Shown in pieces: positions 38,801-46,341 of a stretch of 64,000 nucleotides of DNA (positions are counted from its first letter, which is position 1; each line of letters begins with the position of its first letter). A program made the translations under genes and the position numbers. Origin of the DNA: Bacteroides sp. (GTDB taxonomy: Bacteria; Bacillota; Clostridia; Oscillospirales; Acutalibacteraceae). The notes beneath the pieces were generated by a model, which made no database searches, was not told the origin of the DNA, and worked only from the letters and a program-made list of their open reading frames with translations. The stretch covers positions 186,001 to 250,000 of the forward strand of contig JAMPEQ010000001.1 of the NCBI GenBank assembly GCA_023665085.1, in the 5' to 3' direction.

Positions 38801-39486
38801 GTGCAGCAACTGCTGATCACGCAGAAGGATATAAATATTTAATGCTTATAAATCCATTGGCATATAAGGATTATATCTATGATTATGAAACAGGAATGTA
38901 TTATTTACAGTCAAGATATTATGCCCCATTTGTTGGTAGGTTTATCAGTGCAGATAGTTTATTGGATACAGGCTCAGGAACAGCAATGTGTACTAATGCA
39001 TATGCATATTGTGAAAATGATCCGATTAACAATTCAGATCCTACTGGTATGGCATCAATAAAAAGAGGAACTCTTGCAACATTGTTGGATATAGCATTTG
39101 ATATACTGATACCAGCTGCTGCAGGTTCTGTTGATGTTATAGGAAAATCTCTTAAAACAATTATCGGCGGAACAAAAACATATGCCAAAGTTAGTAAAGT
39201 AATTAATAAATTAAAAACAGGTGTAGTTCCAACAGTAAAAGGAATTTATAGTAAATTTCACACAGCTATAAGAACAGCAATATGGAGGGCAACAGGATAT
39301 ACAATATCCAGTGCGTTAGGAAATTCAATATCCTCTGGATTAAATAAAATTGTTAACTGGATTACAAATTCCAAATTTACAGAACAAGTTGAAATAATAT
39401 TCTGCCTTTTTTCACTTGGAGGGTGGATTGCATTACTAATAGATGCAACTGACGGTAGATTAAATGGAGTTTGTAGATTATGGTAA
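32827..39486 (+). CDS. Giant secreted Rhs/YD-repeat protein with variable C-terminal domain
   Basis: A 2219-residue exported protein. Signal peptide 1-28 (hydrophobic core VFLAVLMVITVIPMG, cleavage near VYA-AE). About 290-480 resembles a DNRLRE-type beta domain; two jelly-roll, carbohydrate-binding-like domains follow at about 850-990 and 1000-1155. YD repeats occupy about 640-850 and 1150-2000. A classic Rhs core (YDYETGMYYLQSRYYAPFVG, then GRFISADS and NDPINNSDPTGM) ends near residue 2078. The last 140 residues differ: hydrophobic, Gly/Ser-rich, ending in a membrane-like segment FCLFSLGGWIALLI. In this family (WapA-like) the tail after DPTG is usually a toxin. No LPxTG anchor is seen. Under agr-type promoter control. 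Confidence 0.9.
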   Translation: MKKTFKRFLSVFLAVLMVITVIPMGVYAAETEETEVIQVSVLEESRDLYSKTYETSEDTNVVISAAVPLHYEEDGELKDIDNTLVKSETDSSILTNNANAYNVELPKKYTDDSEIKVDYDGNSVSFKLINDVKSSKGDIAETEKANVDETNAESVAYAESNMDKLSSSITYENIMPDTDFEYNVQPDALKENIILNKVPDENYNIQYELSVGNLKAVLNDDNSISLFDGDNEVFTIEAPYMIDANDVISENVTVVLEKAENGYVLTYTPNYSWLSSEDTVYPVTIDPTIKITSNNESIEDTFIDNEDIYAVNSSLDYVCVQNLNENDEKIAFFKINSLPDLGLSNSIIDASFNFTIISDVENDYENNNFLSLYTLINSSSENLSNNFIKSLSSYSFNNSNFKLNENVSDIISFYNKSPQQYSFNITNIVNEWNKNKNTPRVLAIKATETTEYVEIAANCYEDYSQIPYITVEYLTNSGINENYTYTSHNLDMAGISYINEFSGENILERTDFSSPSAIGDLTFYFGKNCNTPENKIFGNNASMNYYKTLTIDDNSLDNNANYIITNGDGTTIRLDSNYSVKNSVNENNQKERIVTYTDNDNNSILDVYNAAFVKSNDNSDNDIYVLTKHTIKKENSNENELQNVIINYNPSNYRITSISDDHYSYNFSYSNQKINRITQESLSTYDINSDNNYLSRKIIQDDITSTDATVKPIKQIYSRYSYTNNNLTSVTMGYNSKNFPTKNISYEWDENRITKAIDIFGNCYIYTYNDLDQVVKVQKFNKDNQEGEYLTFEYGINTTIISDGTNTYTEYFDNNGNLLSTIDQNGNAVFNQYENGLITQTSQIRNSSNYVADFYGFESSNDSFISLNSSSKVLDSDVKFNGDKSLKLTAQANKKATFDENISGLDKNTTYTVSMWVNQNSETNSNFELSNDAGITEDFEIIETIGDWQRYSCTLDTEDANSLEISLEINNKGSNSSSVIYLDNAYVQKSTTSTAINCIKNGEFTDSTDSWTAGSNASVVENSDTIATNDSNCLKLNGIYTDTNTVSQEVNLNNTKENDKYVFGAWVKAVNALPIKEGTNREFSVSVYPTYSDNNIVSEPLKTITYSTDNSYWQYIEEELILNSDSVNNFDKLNGLEIKINYNYQMGYALVDGISLLKDELYNIEYKYDKNENIEDVQIDGESILTDESNNESSEQEPSVTEENKTDSNNTPNVTYDYDEYGNLIKTVSSATINDVTESLLSKYTYGNKGSLLTSSLNRVGYSTKYGYDYFGNVAAVSDANQLFDEKGNPINYNTTYYQYDNFQNISSILNTFEQYSTGNDSDGNPIYKTATLNVKYTYTGSRLDKIETINLDNTDNSDSENTETGEITDGSNTEDEESNEFTETSTNSIYSFEYDSWGNLTKIFIEKSNKTKSNESVPYIQYEYDDNNYHQLNSVSYINGQKIQYTYDENNNLIHQKDSNNLGKDSLEYSYFYLDDGTCYAKKNLNSGVVETYSSNTTTLRDSDGNIIHSYSYDSNGNTIEQVGNNSIETYTNSENNGTNYITNINGSENVLFSKYDELGRISEEHFSVDSANGHISREYTYYKKEIKSDGENTTLYDDIVKGIENTYGESDTEFNSSELPRYITYYYVNSDEEKTKLYEYRYTYLPNENTFTYTLVKGGDTANAGQTQDEEGIQTRIVNYNSSNMVSFDLNLDASRYTNANTASNSSAEASKKSSFLESLGDFIISIGSAIGQVLNENTTNFAYDSNGNILIAENGSSGPVYFTYDEATSNSNISNCLTGIHFGENNEISISYDEIGNVNKVDLSNSSTMNFDGILDSVNLNWSRGNTLDSIYLKSRKFLGVTSANIKVLDYQYDDNNLRTHKTIDLGSQLSYLFGAQAIANAEIDYIWNGNKLVGENIDCSGSIFNEFSGDDQINEAGKFNLVILYDDNDNAYGLVVNKTEDAYGNEIADNNPEKTNVYYYLKDADNTITGLIDTEGNCVVSYSYNTFGAATADHAEGYKYLMLINPLAYKDYIYDYETGMYYLQSRYYAPFVGRFISADSLLDTGSGTAMCTNAYAYCENDPINNSDPTGMASIKRGTLATLLDIAFDILIPAAAGSVDVIGKSLKTIIGGTKTYAKVSKVINKLKTGVVPTVKGIYSKFHTAIRTAIWRATGYTISSALGNSISSGLNKIVNWITNSKFTEQVEIIFCLFSLGGWIALLIDATDGRLNGVCRLW

Positions 39487-39681
39487 ATGAAAGAGCAATA
39501 TAAAAATATATTAATTCTTATTGCAGAATTAGGACTTTGCTTTTTTGCAATAGGTAATTGCATAAATCATTGGATAAATCATCCTAATGAAAACTCCATT
39601 GGAACAAGCGTAATTAATTTTATCAGTTATTTTGCTTTGGCAATATTTTTTATAGTAATTTATTTAAAGGATAGAAATTAA
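39487..39681 (+). CDS. Two-TM small protein, candidate immunity factor for the Rhs tail
   Basis: A 64-residue protein that starts directly after the Rhs stop codon (no spacer, probably translationally coupled). Two hydrophobic segments (ILILIAELGLCFFAIGNCI and NFISYFALAIFFIVIYL) suggest a membrane hairpin. In polymorphic Rhs/WapA systems the gene right after the toxin tail encodes the specific immunity protein; a membrane protein fits a membrane-acting tail. Both assignments are inference from position; no family is recognised. Confidence 0.6.
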   Translation: MKEQYKNILILIAELGLCFFAIGNCINHWINHPNENSIGTSVINFISYFALAIFFIVIYLKDRN

Positions 39682-39700
39682 CCTAAAAGGAGTGGTGTTT

Positions 39701-42661
39701 GTGAAAAAATTAATAAGCATTTTATCAGCTATCTGTTTGGTGGTGACAATGATACCGTTTTCAGCATATGCGGCAGACATCACTCCTGAAATTTCTCTTG
39801 AAGAATTTTCAGAACAGTTATCAGAAATGAACGAAGAGTATGCTGATGAACCTGTTTCAAACAGATTGATTGTTAAATCTGAAAGAAAAATTGATAAACT
39901 TGATAGTGTTGATATTGTAGAAGGTTATGATGATTTACATATCGTTCAATTTGACAATTCTGAAAGTGCTGAACAAGCTCTTGAACATTATAATACCATT
40001 AAATATATTGAATACGCCGAAGAAGATATACCAATGTCAACCAGTGAGATGTCAAGTGGTATAACATACGATAATCATTTATCTTGGGGTAGCGAAAGTA
40101 TAGGCGTAGATGATTATGTAGATTATCTTGGTAATGTATCAGCTTTGCCTGAAATAGTTGTTGGTATTATTGATACAGGCATTGATTTAGACCACGAATT
40201 CTTAAAAGATAGAATAATTCCAACAGGAATAAACTATAGTGATAGTGGCACAGAAAGCTCAGAAGATGATGACAATGGACACGGAACACACGTTGCTGGT
40301 ATTATTGCAGACAATACAACAGAAAATGTAAAACTAAAAGCATATAAGTGTATGAATAACACGGGAACAGGAATAAGTTCTAATATTGTCATGTGTTTAC
40401 TGAAAGCAATTGAAGATAAGGTAAATGTTATAAATATGAGTTTAGGGGCAAGGTCAAACAGTGATGTTTATGAAGACATAATCAATAATGCTACACAGCA
40501 AGGAATAGCTGTTTGCGTCTCTGCAGGAAATGATGGCGCTAATGCCGATAATTACATTCCTGCTAATGTTGATTCTGCTATAACAGTAGCAGCAATAGAC
40601 TATAATGATAGTTTTCCATATTGGACTAATTATGGTGACTGTGTCGACATTATTGCCCCTGGCGTATCAATATACAGTTCATATATAGATGGTGAATATA
40701 AGTCCTTAAGTGGTACTTCAATGGCAAGTCCTTTTGTTGCTGCCGCTTGTGCACTAATTAAATCAAAAGATATAAACATATCTGTTGATAAAATAAGTGC
40801 TACATTAGAATCGAATGGTAGGGATTGCTCACCACCCAACAGACTCTCAAACAAGCATGCACTATATATAGGCAACATATCAACATATGATTACGCACGA
40901 ACGCCTGCGCCAACATTCAGCATTGAATCTGGTAGATATGATGATAGGATTACACTTGAGATAAATTGTTCAGACAACGAAGCAGAAATATACTATACCC
41001 TTGATGGTAATAGAGCTTCTCAAAATAATGGTATATTATATACCCAGCCAATTATTGTTGATTGTGTAACGACTATACATGCAGTTTCTTATTCTGCCGG
41101 TAAATTAAAAAGTTTGCAATCAAAAGCAGATTATTATATTACGCACACTGATTCAAATTCTAATTTCATTGTTGATAGCAATGGCACAATTACAAAATAT
41201 TTAGGAAACAGCAAATATTTAACTATACCTGATAATATTTCAGGTATTAGTGTAACAGGTATTGGTGATAATGTTTTTAAAAATTCTGATATAGTAATGA
41301 TAAAGTTTCCTGATACATTAACTTATATCGGAAACAGTGCATTTAGTAATTGTCAAAATCTGATTTCTGTTTATGCAAATAATATTGAAATTGTAGGAAA
41401 TGAAGGATTTTATCACTGTAGAAATTTAGTAGATATTAATTTATCTAATTTGACGAGTGTTGGACAATACGCATTTTTTTCATGTATATTAATACCATAT
41501 GTAAAAAATGATAGAATAAAGATTATTAATGAATATTCTTTTGGAGATTTAAGTAGTGCAGTTAGTGTAAGTTTTACCAATGTAACAACAGTAAAACAAG
41601 GAGGTCTAATGGATGTACAACAAGCTAAATCTATATTTCTTCCCGAATTAGAAACTGTGTATCCACAAGCTTTTGAAGGCTGTTATTCAATCAATGAATT
41701 AAATTTTCAGAAACTTAAAACATTGATTAAGGTTGAAAATGCCGAGTATTTTGGGCACTGTGAAGCTCTTGAATTTTTTTACGCTCCTAATATTACAGGT
41801 GATTTACCAAATTATTCTTTTAGATGCTGTCAAAATTTAAGAAAAATAATACTTAATAATATAACAAACATAGGTAAATATGCATTTGATTTTTGCCAAA
41901 AACTTGAAACAATATATATTTCAAATGTAAAAACTATCGACTTGAATGCTTTCTCACATTGCAAAAACATAAAAATGATTTTTGCACCAAATCTTGAAAA
42001 TACTAAAGTTTTACCTGAATGTAACGGGATAAATATTTATCTTTCAGATAAATTCACCTCAAGCTCTGCAAAAACAACAAATACCTACAATATTATTGCT
42101 CCAAGTGGCTCAAATGCGGAACAATGGGCAAAGGATAATGGTCACACATTTATTCCGAGTGATTATCGGGATACTGCCAATGACAAACTTGATGATACAG
42201 ATGACTTAAATGTCAGAGCATATGGCAGGAGTATAAGAATAACAAATGCAGGATTGCGTTTTGGCTTTTCATGGGATACAATACCTGAAATTCAAGATTT
42301 AGCATCAAATGTTGAATATGGTTTTGTTTATCATTATAACTATGATAATGAGCCTTTCAGTTCTAATAAATTAACTGTTGATAATGTCGGAACAGACAAT
42401 GTCAAAATGAAAAAGGCAGTTAATCTTGATGATACAACTGAAGGTAAAACAGTATTCAATTTGGTGTTTACAAACATTCCTGATTCTAACCAAGATACAA
42501 ATATTTCTGTAAGGGCTTATGTTTGTATTGACGGAATGTATTTCTACTCTAACAGCCTTAATGGCAGCTTTGCAGAGGTATCAAGTAAAGTGCTTGAGGA
42601 TGATGAAATTGATCAATCAACAAAAACCATGGTAAAACAATTATTAAGAAGTGAGGTATAA
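39701..42661 (+). CDS. Secreted subtilisin-like (S8) protease with leucine-rich repeats
   Basis: A 986-residue exported serine protease. Signal peptide ends at AYA-AD; a propeptide-like region spans about 30-110. The catalytic triad is Asp158 (GIIDTGID), His194 (NGHGTHVAG) and Ser340 (SGTSMASP). After it come a chitobiase-like Ig domain (about 405-480: TPAPTFSIESGRYDD), BspA-type LRR_5 repeats (about 490-800: TYIGNSAFSNCQNLI; IGKYAFDFCQKLETI) and a C-terminal beta domain. GTG at 39701 is chosen because AAAAGGAG is 8 nt upstream; two earlier GTGs are too close. It may process the Rhs protein or other surface targets (inference). Confidence 0.92.
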   Translation: MKKLISILSAICLVVTMIPFSAYAADITPEISLEEFSEQLSEMNEEYADEPVSNRLIVKSERKIDKLDSVDIVEGYDDLHIVQFDNSESAEQALEHYNTIKYIEYAEEDIPMSTSEMSSGITYDNHLSWGSESIGVDDYVDYLGNVSALPEIVVGIIDTGIDLDHEFLKDRIIPTGINYSDSGTESSEDDDNGHGTHVAGIIADNTTENVKLKAYKCMNNTGTGISSNIVMCLLKAIEDKVNVINMSLGARSNSDVYEDIINNATQQGIAVCVSAGNDGANADNYIPANVDSAITVAAIDYNDSFPYWTNYGDCVDIIAPGVSIYSSYIDGEYKSLSGTSMASPFVAAACALIKSKDINISVDKISATLESNGRDCSPPNRLSNKHALYIGNISTYDYARTPAPTFSIESGRYDDRITLEINCSDNEAEIYYTLDGNRASQNNGILYTQPIIVDCVTTIHAVSYSAGKLKSLQSKADYYITHTDSNSNFIVDSNGTITKYLGNSKYLTIPDNISGISVTGIGDNVFKNSDIVMIKFPDTLTYIGNSAFSNCQNLISVYANNIEIVGNEGFYHCRNLVDINLSNLTSVGQYAFFSCILIPYVKNDRIKIINEYSFGDLSSAVSVSFTNVTTVKQGGLMDVQQAKSIFLPELETVYPQAFEGCYSINELNFQKLKTLIKVENAEYFGHCEALEFFYAPNITGDLPNYSFRCCQNLRKIILNNITNIGKYAFDFCQKLETIYISNVKTIDLNAFSHCKNIKMIFAPNLENTKVLPECNGINIYLSDKFTSSSAKTTNTYNIIAPSGSNAEQWAKDNGHTFIPSDYRDTANDKLDDTDDLNVRAYGRSIRITNAGLRFGFSWDTIPEIQDLASNVEYGFVYHYNYDNEPFSSNKLTVDNVGTDNVKMKKAVNLDDTTEGKTVFNLVFTNIPDSNQDTNISVRAYVCIDGMYFYSNSLNGSFAEVSSKVLEDDEIDQSTKTMVKQLLRSEV

Positions 42662-42666
42662 CTATT

Positions 42667-42789
42667 ATGAAAGAAAATTACACAAAACCGATTGCTGAAA
42701 TTGATGTATTCAAAACAGTTGATGTTGTTACAACAAGCGGTATTGATGACATCCAAAAGGGTGATACTGACTTGGATTTTGGTGACTAA
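42667..42789 (+). CDS. 40-aa acidic-tailed peptide of the secreted operon
   Basis: Frame of 40 codons between protease and lipoprotein, 5 nt after the first and overlapping the second by one base (TAATG). Sequence pattern: N-terminal ENYTKPIAEIDVFKTVDVVTT, here cited as YTKPIAEIDVFKTVDVVTT, then SGIDD and an acidic end TDLDFGD. Small proteins with a Y-KP-hydrophobic, DV(I/V)T-S-G and acidic end recur in Clostridia near secreted proteins (recalled, not searched). It could be a modified-peptide precursor or a chaperone-like tag. No signal peptide. A ribosome-binding site is GAGG at 42653-42656. Confidence 0.65.
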   Translation: MKENYTKPIAEIDVFKTVDVVTTSGIDDIQKGDTDLDFGD

Positions 42790-43331
42790 TGAAAAAACTA
42801 ATACTTATAATTTCAGTGTTAGTTATAATAGTCAGTATTTTTGTTTCCTGTTCTGTAAACAGCAGTAGTGATGATATTTCAACTACTGCTGTTACTGATG
42901 GCAATGGCACAACACATTATTATGAGCCTCTTACAGATGATAAAGGCAATGTGTCTACAACAGAAAAGGAACAGGGTGTTTTTGCTGAAATTGAGACACA
43001 ATCAAACGGCAAGGCAGTTACCAAGAAAAATGGTACTTATATTACAAATGAGCATACAACTGTTCTACCGATTGAAAGTACAACAAACAGCAAAACTACC
43101 TTAACAACACAAAACTCAACATCTGAAACCACAAAGAGTGCTAATGACGCTGATAACGAGATTGAATTTAAACATGATGAAACAACATCATCCTCAAAAC
43201 CGACTGTAACAACTACTACTGAAAAAGAAACAACAAGCACTACAGTAACCACAACCGAAACCACAACCACAACAAAAAAAGAAATTCCACCTGCAACTGA
43301 TAAAGACGGTTGGATAACAAAGTGGTATTAA
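42789..43331 (+). CDS. Thr-rich lipoprotein
   Basis: A 180-residue exported lipoprotein: signal segment LILIISVLVIIVSIFVSC with a lipobox cysteine (VSC), an N-terminal globular-looking part and a Thr/Ser-rich low-complexity segment (about 100-165, runs of TTTT and TETT), ending GWITKWY. No enzyme domain is seen; the Thr-rich part is probably a wall-spanning spacer. Start overlaps the stop of the 40-aa peptide gene. Confidence 0.8.
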   Translation: MKKLILIISVLVIIVSIFVSCSVNSSSDDISTTAVTDGNGTTHYYEPLTDDKGNVSTTEKEQGVFAEIETQSNGKAVTKKNGTYITNEHTTVLPIESTTNSKTTLTTQNSTSETTKSANDADNEIEFKHDETTSSSKPTVTTTTEKETTSTTVTTTETTTTTKKEIPPATDKDGWITKWY

Positions 43332-43344
43332 TAAGGATTAAATA

Positions 43345-43791
43345 ATGAAAAATAAAGTAATTTGTATTGTCATAATCATAAGTTTTTGTTTTGCATTTTC
43401 TTCATGTGCCAAAAATTCCGATACCGATAACAGTAAAACAAGAAACGATTCGAGTTATTCTCAATCAACGGATGATACAAACCAACAAAGCAATACTTCT
43501 TTAGAATACGATGGAAAAAAAGTTAAAGATGTTGTTTTAAATTTATTGGATTCTAAAACTTCAATGGGCACAGACAATGTTGAAGAATTACTACACATTG
43601 AAGATTTTTGTGAGCCTGTTGATGTAAAATTAAATATGCAAATCGGTAAAATTGTTATTATTTATAATGATGACAGCGAATATAATTTTGGTAAAATATA
43701 TATTGGGAATACCAATAATAAATATTATCTGCAAATCGAAAGAAATGGCACAACAAACATTTATGAATTAAATGATGATATTACTAATTAA
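43345..43791 (+). CDS. Small lipoprotein, last gene of the secreted operon
   Basis: 148 residues with a signal segment (VICIVIIISFCFAFSSC) and lipobox Cys in FSSC. It continues with a Ser/Asp/Gln-rich linker (about 22-50) and a beta-rich domain (VEELLHIEDFCEPVDVKLN). No family recognised. A terminator follows at 43801. Possible role as surface partner of the Rhs protein or protease is inference from position. Confidence 0.78.
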   Translation: MKNKVICIVIIISFCFAFSSCAKNSDTDNSKTRNDSSYSQSTDDTNQQSNTSLEYDGKKVKDVVLNLLDSKTSMGTDNVEELLHIEDFCEPVDVKLNMQIGKIVIIYNDDSEYNFGKIYIGNTNNKYYLQIERNGTTNIYELNDDITN

Positions 43792-43800
43792 ATCTAACAG

Positions 43801-43833
43801 TAAAATTGCTCACCCATTTGGTGAGCAATTTTA
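43801..43833. terminator. Bidirectional terminator between secreted operon and transfer operon
   Basis: TAAAATTGCTCACC pairs perfectly with GGTGAGCAATTTTA around a 5-nt loop, between convergent genes ending at 43791 and 43835. Confidence 0.9.
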
Positions 43834-43834
43834 C

Positions 43835-45571
43835 TTATACAAGGTTCTTATTATTCTCCCATCCCCAAGCAAAACCTTTATATGTTTTAATCCAATCCTC
43901 AATAGGCTCTATTTTTATATAGCCAATATTATGTGCAACCATACCATTACCAATATAAATACCGACATGTCCGTATTGACTTGAAGAATATCCGTAAACT
44001 GTTGCACCAACAGGAATTTTGCTCCAATCAGTAGATATTGCCCACATATCAGCTGCACATAATGCACAATGAGCAGATCCCCTTGAGCCTGTTACAGCTT
44101 GATACACATCTGCTACCCACGCCTGACAGTAACCTGACTTTGCCGAAATACCGTAGCTTGATGAATTTGTAGCAACAGTTACAATTTTCTTTTGCGTTTC
44201 ATTTACAACCTCATCACCAAAATCTAATGTTCCTATATCAATATCAACATTGCTGTTGCCTGTGCTGAATATGATTGATGCCCATAGCTTATCATTACTA
44301 TCGTTCATCAGTTCTGCAAGGTAGGACTTTTGTTTATTATCAAAACAATAAGCCTGTGCCATTTCATCAGCCGTTTTACTGCTAATGGAAATAATCAAAA
44401 CCTTTGTAGTAATTTCATCAGTAGATATAATCTCATTGCCATATTCATCAGTGGTAATGGTTTCTTTCGTTTCTGTTCTTGTTTCAGTCTTTGAATCAAT
44501 ACTGTTCATATCCCAAAAGATATTTGATAGTATTGATTTTTTGTTATCATCAATGGTCGCAATCTCCATAGGGTTATCAGGATCAGATGTCACCTTAACT
44601 GCATATATAGATAGAACATCTTTCCAATTCGCTTTACTGCCGTTAATTTCAACACTGTCATAACTGTCTGATGCTTTTAGCTCATCAATTCTGTTATCAT
44701 AATCAGCGTTGATTTCCTGAATAACGCCTGATATATTCATACCGTTTTCAGATGTTTCAGCAGAGAAAAATATCCCGTAAAAAGAGCTTGCCAAAGCACC
44801 CACAAGGCATAATACAATGATAACAATAACAGCAATCCAACCTCCTGCAATAATGGCAGATACAAGGCTTTTAGCTGCCTTAACAGCACCCTTGATTGCT
44901 TTTATCAAAGCCTTTAAACTGTTCTTTGCAAGTTTAGCAGCCTCTTTTGCAGTTTCTTTCATATACTGTGCTGCTTTTCTTGACCTCTCTGCATTTTTGC
45001 TTATTGCAAGATGATTGACTGCTATGTTATTCTTTGGAGCATTTACAGTCTTAACACCTTTAGCTTTAGAGAAAGTATCGTTAGCAGTCTTGATTGTCTT
45101 GCCTTTGTTTTTAGGTGCAGAATTGTTACCCATACGAATATCATTGCTTGCCGTTTTAGGTGCGTTCTTTACAATCTTTTCAGCTTGCTTTTTGGTTTCA
45201 GTTTCAGCAGTTTTAACAACATTCTGATTTGTCTGTTCTGCTGATTTTGCTTTAGCCTTGCGTTCTGCTCTGCGTGCCTTTATATCCTCAAGAGTAACCT
45301 GTGCATTTTCAATATTCTTTTTTGTTTCAATAATACTCTTTTTGCCCTTCTTGTTGAAATAGTAGGCTGTATCGGTAGCAGTTGAATGAACAGTATCCTG
45401 AAATCTTTGAGCTGCATATTGTTCAGGTGTATCGGAATCAGTGTTAATAGCCTTACCAATATCATCTTTTGTTTTAACACCTGCATCTTTTACCTTTTCA
45501 GTAATTATGCCGACAGTTTCAAGTGTCTTGATATTCTTTTTAGCAACTGTTTTTATATCGGTTTTAGCCAT
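43835..45571 (-). CDS. VirB1-like NlpC/P60 or CHAP cell-wall hydrolase of the transfer system
   Basis: A 578-residue protein. The N-terminal 220 residues are basic and Lys/Ala-rich; one membrane helix lies near residue 240-265 (AIIAGGWIAVIVIIVLCLVG); an extracellular helical region follows. The C-terminal cysteine peptidase-like domain has Cys in SGYCQAWVADVYQ and His in SSQYGHVGIYIGNGM. In Gram-positive conjugation such enzymes open peptidoglycan for the channel. Last gene of the transfer operon. Confidence 0.85.
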   Translation of the reverse strand: MAKTDIKTVAKKNIKTLETVGIITEKVKDAGVKTKDDIGKAINTDSDTPEQYAAQRFQDTVHSTATDTAYYFNKKGKKSIIETKKNIENAQVTLEDIKARRAERKAKAKSAEQTNQNVVKTAETETKKQAEKIVKNAPKTASNDIRMGNNSAPKNKGKTIKTANDTFSKAKGVKTVNAPKNNIAVNHLAISKNAERSRKAAQYMKETAKEAAKLAKNSLKALIKAIKGAVKAAKSLVSAIIAGGWIAVIVIIVLCLVGALASSFYGIFFSAETSENGMNISGVIQEINADYDNRIDELKASDSYDSVEINGSKANWKDVLSIYAVKVTSDPDNPMEIATIDDNKKSILSNIFWDMNSIDSKTETRTETKETITTDEYGNEIISTDEITTKVLIISISSKTADEMAQAYCFDNKQKSYLAELMNDSNDKLWASIIFSTGNSNVDIDIGTLDFGDEVVNETQKKIVTVATNSSSYGISAKSGYCQAWVADVYQAVTGSRGSAHCALCAADMWAISTDWSKIPVGATVYGYSSSQYGHVGIYIGNGMVAHNIGYIKIEPIEDWIKTYKGFAWGWENNKNLV

Positions 45572-46341
45572 TATGATACCTCCTTTAACCTTTCTCTTAA
45601 TGCAGTATAAAATTCCTTTTTATGAATGCTTTTACCTTGAGTCTGCCATTCCTCCTCAAAGTCAAAGCGAACATTTAAAGCCTGAACGGAGTATCCGGGC
45701 TTAAATGTTCGCCAAGTATTTTTGTCCCAAAATTCAAGCTGTTGCCATAATTCAGGAAAATATTTTCGTAGTTTTCTTAATTCATCAAGACTTTGTAAAG
45801 GACAGCACCAACAGGATACACGATGAAATATATTATACAGTCCATCCCAATCAAAACCACGCTCATAGCAATAATTAAGACAATCCTTTTCAGTCATATT
45901 CCATTTCACTAATGGATAGCAGGCATCTTTAACTCTGTGTGGCTCATCAGCAGCAATACCGATGTATTCAATGATTTCAAAATCTTTCTTTAAGTCCTTG
46001 AAATAAGCATCTAATACTCTTTTTTTGAGCATTGCAGTACACCAACGATTACGAGGTCCACCCCAACTCATTCCGTCATACTTTTCTAATTCAGGATTTT
46101 TGCGTTTTGGATGATAAATGAAAAAGTAATATTCAAAATCGTGTTCAGCTTTAATCCTGATAATCGGTCTGCCGATGTATTTTTCTAACTTGTCGATATG
46201 CTCATACATTTGTGGAAATTCCAAGCCTGTGTCACAAAAAATGATGTAGTCAATAGGCTTGCCCTCCTCAATCAATCTTAAAAGCATAGCAGTGGAATCT
46301 TTGCCACCTGATAGGGATACAACATACTTTTTAGGTTTCAT
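45571..46341 (-). CDS. PAPS-reductase/adenine-nucleotide alpha-hydrolase-like protein of ICEs
   Basis: 256 residues with the P-loop SLSGGKDSTAMLLRL at the N-terminus and a C-terminal Cys cluster (HRVSCWCCPLQSLDELR). The family includes sulfate-activating and nucleotide-modifying enzymes; ICE-borne members are common in Clostridia but their role is unclear. A DNA- or tRNA-sulfur modification link is only speculative. It overlaps the sortase gene by 11 bp and the hydrolase gene by one base. Confidence 0.82.
   Translation of the reverse strand: MKPKKYVVSLSGGKDSTAMLLRLIEEGKPIDYIIFCDTGLEFPQMYEHIDKLEKYIGRPIIRIKAEHDFEYYFFIYHPKRKNPELEKYDGMSWGGPRNRWCTAMLKKRVLDAYFKDLKKDFEIIEYIGIAADEPHRVKDACYPLVKWNMTEKDCLNYCYERGFDWDGLYNIFHRVSCWCCPLQSLDELRKLRKYFPELWQQLEFWDKNTWRTFKPGYSVQALNVRFDFEEEWQTQGKSIHKKEFYTALRERLKEVS

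Noticed and set aside
39258-39563. Minus-strand open frame opposite the Rhs tail as the immunity gene
   Set aside because: No ribosome-binding site and antisense to clear coding; the plus-strand 64-aa gene right after the stop is the better candidate.
43037-43270. Val-rich minus-strand frame
   Set aside because: Shadow of the Thr-rich lipoprotein; codons of ACA/ACT read backwards give Val and Ser.
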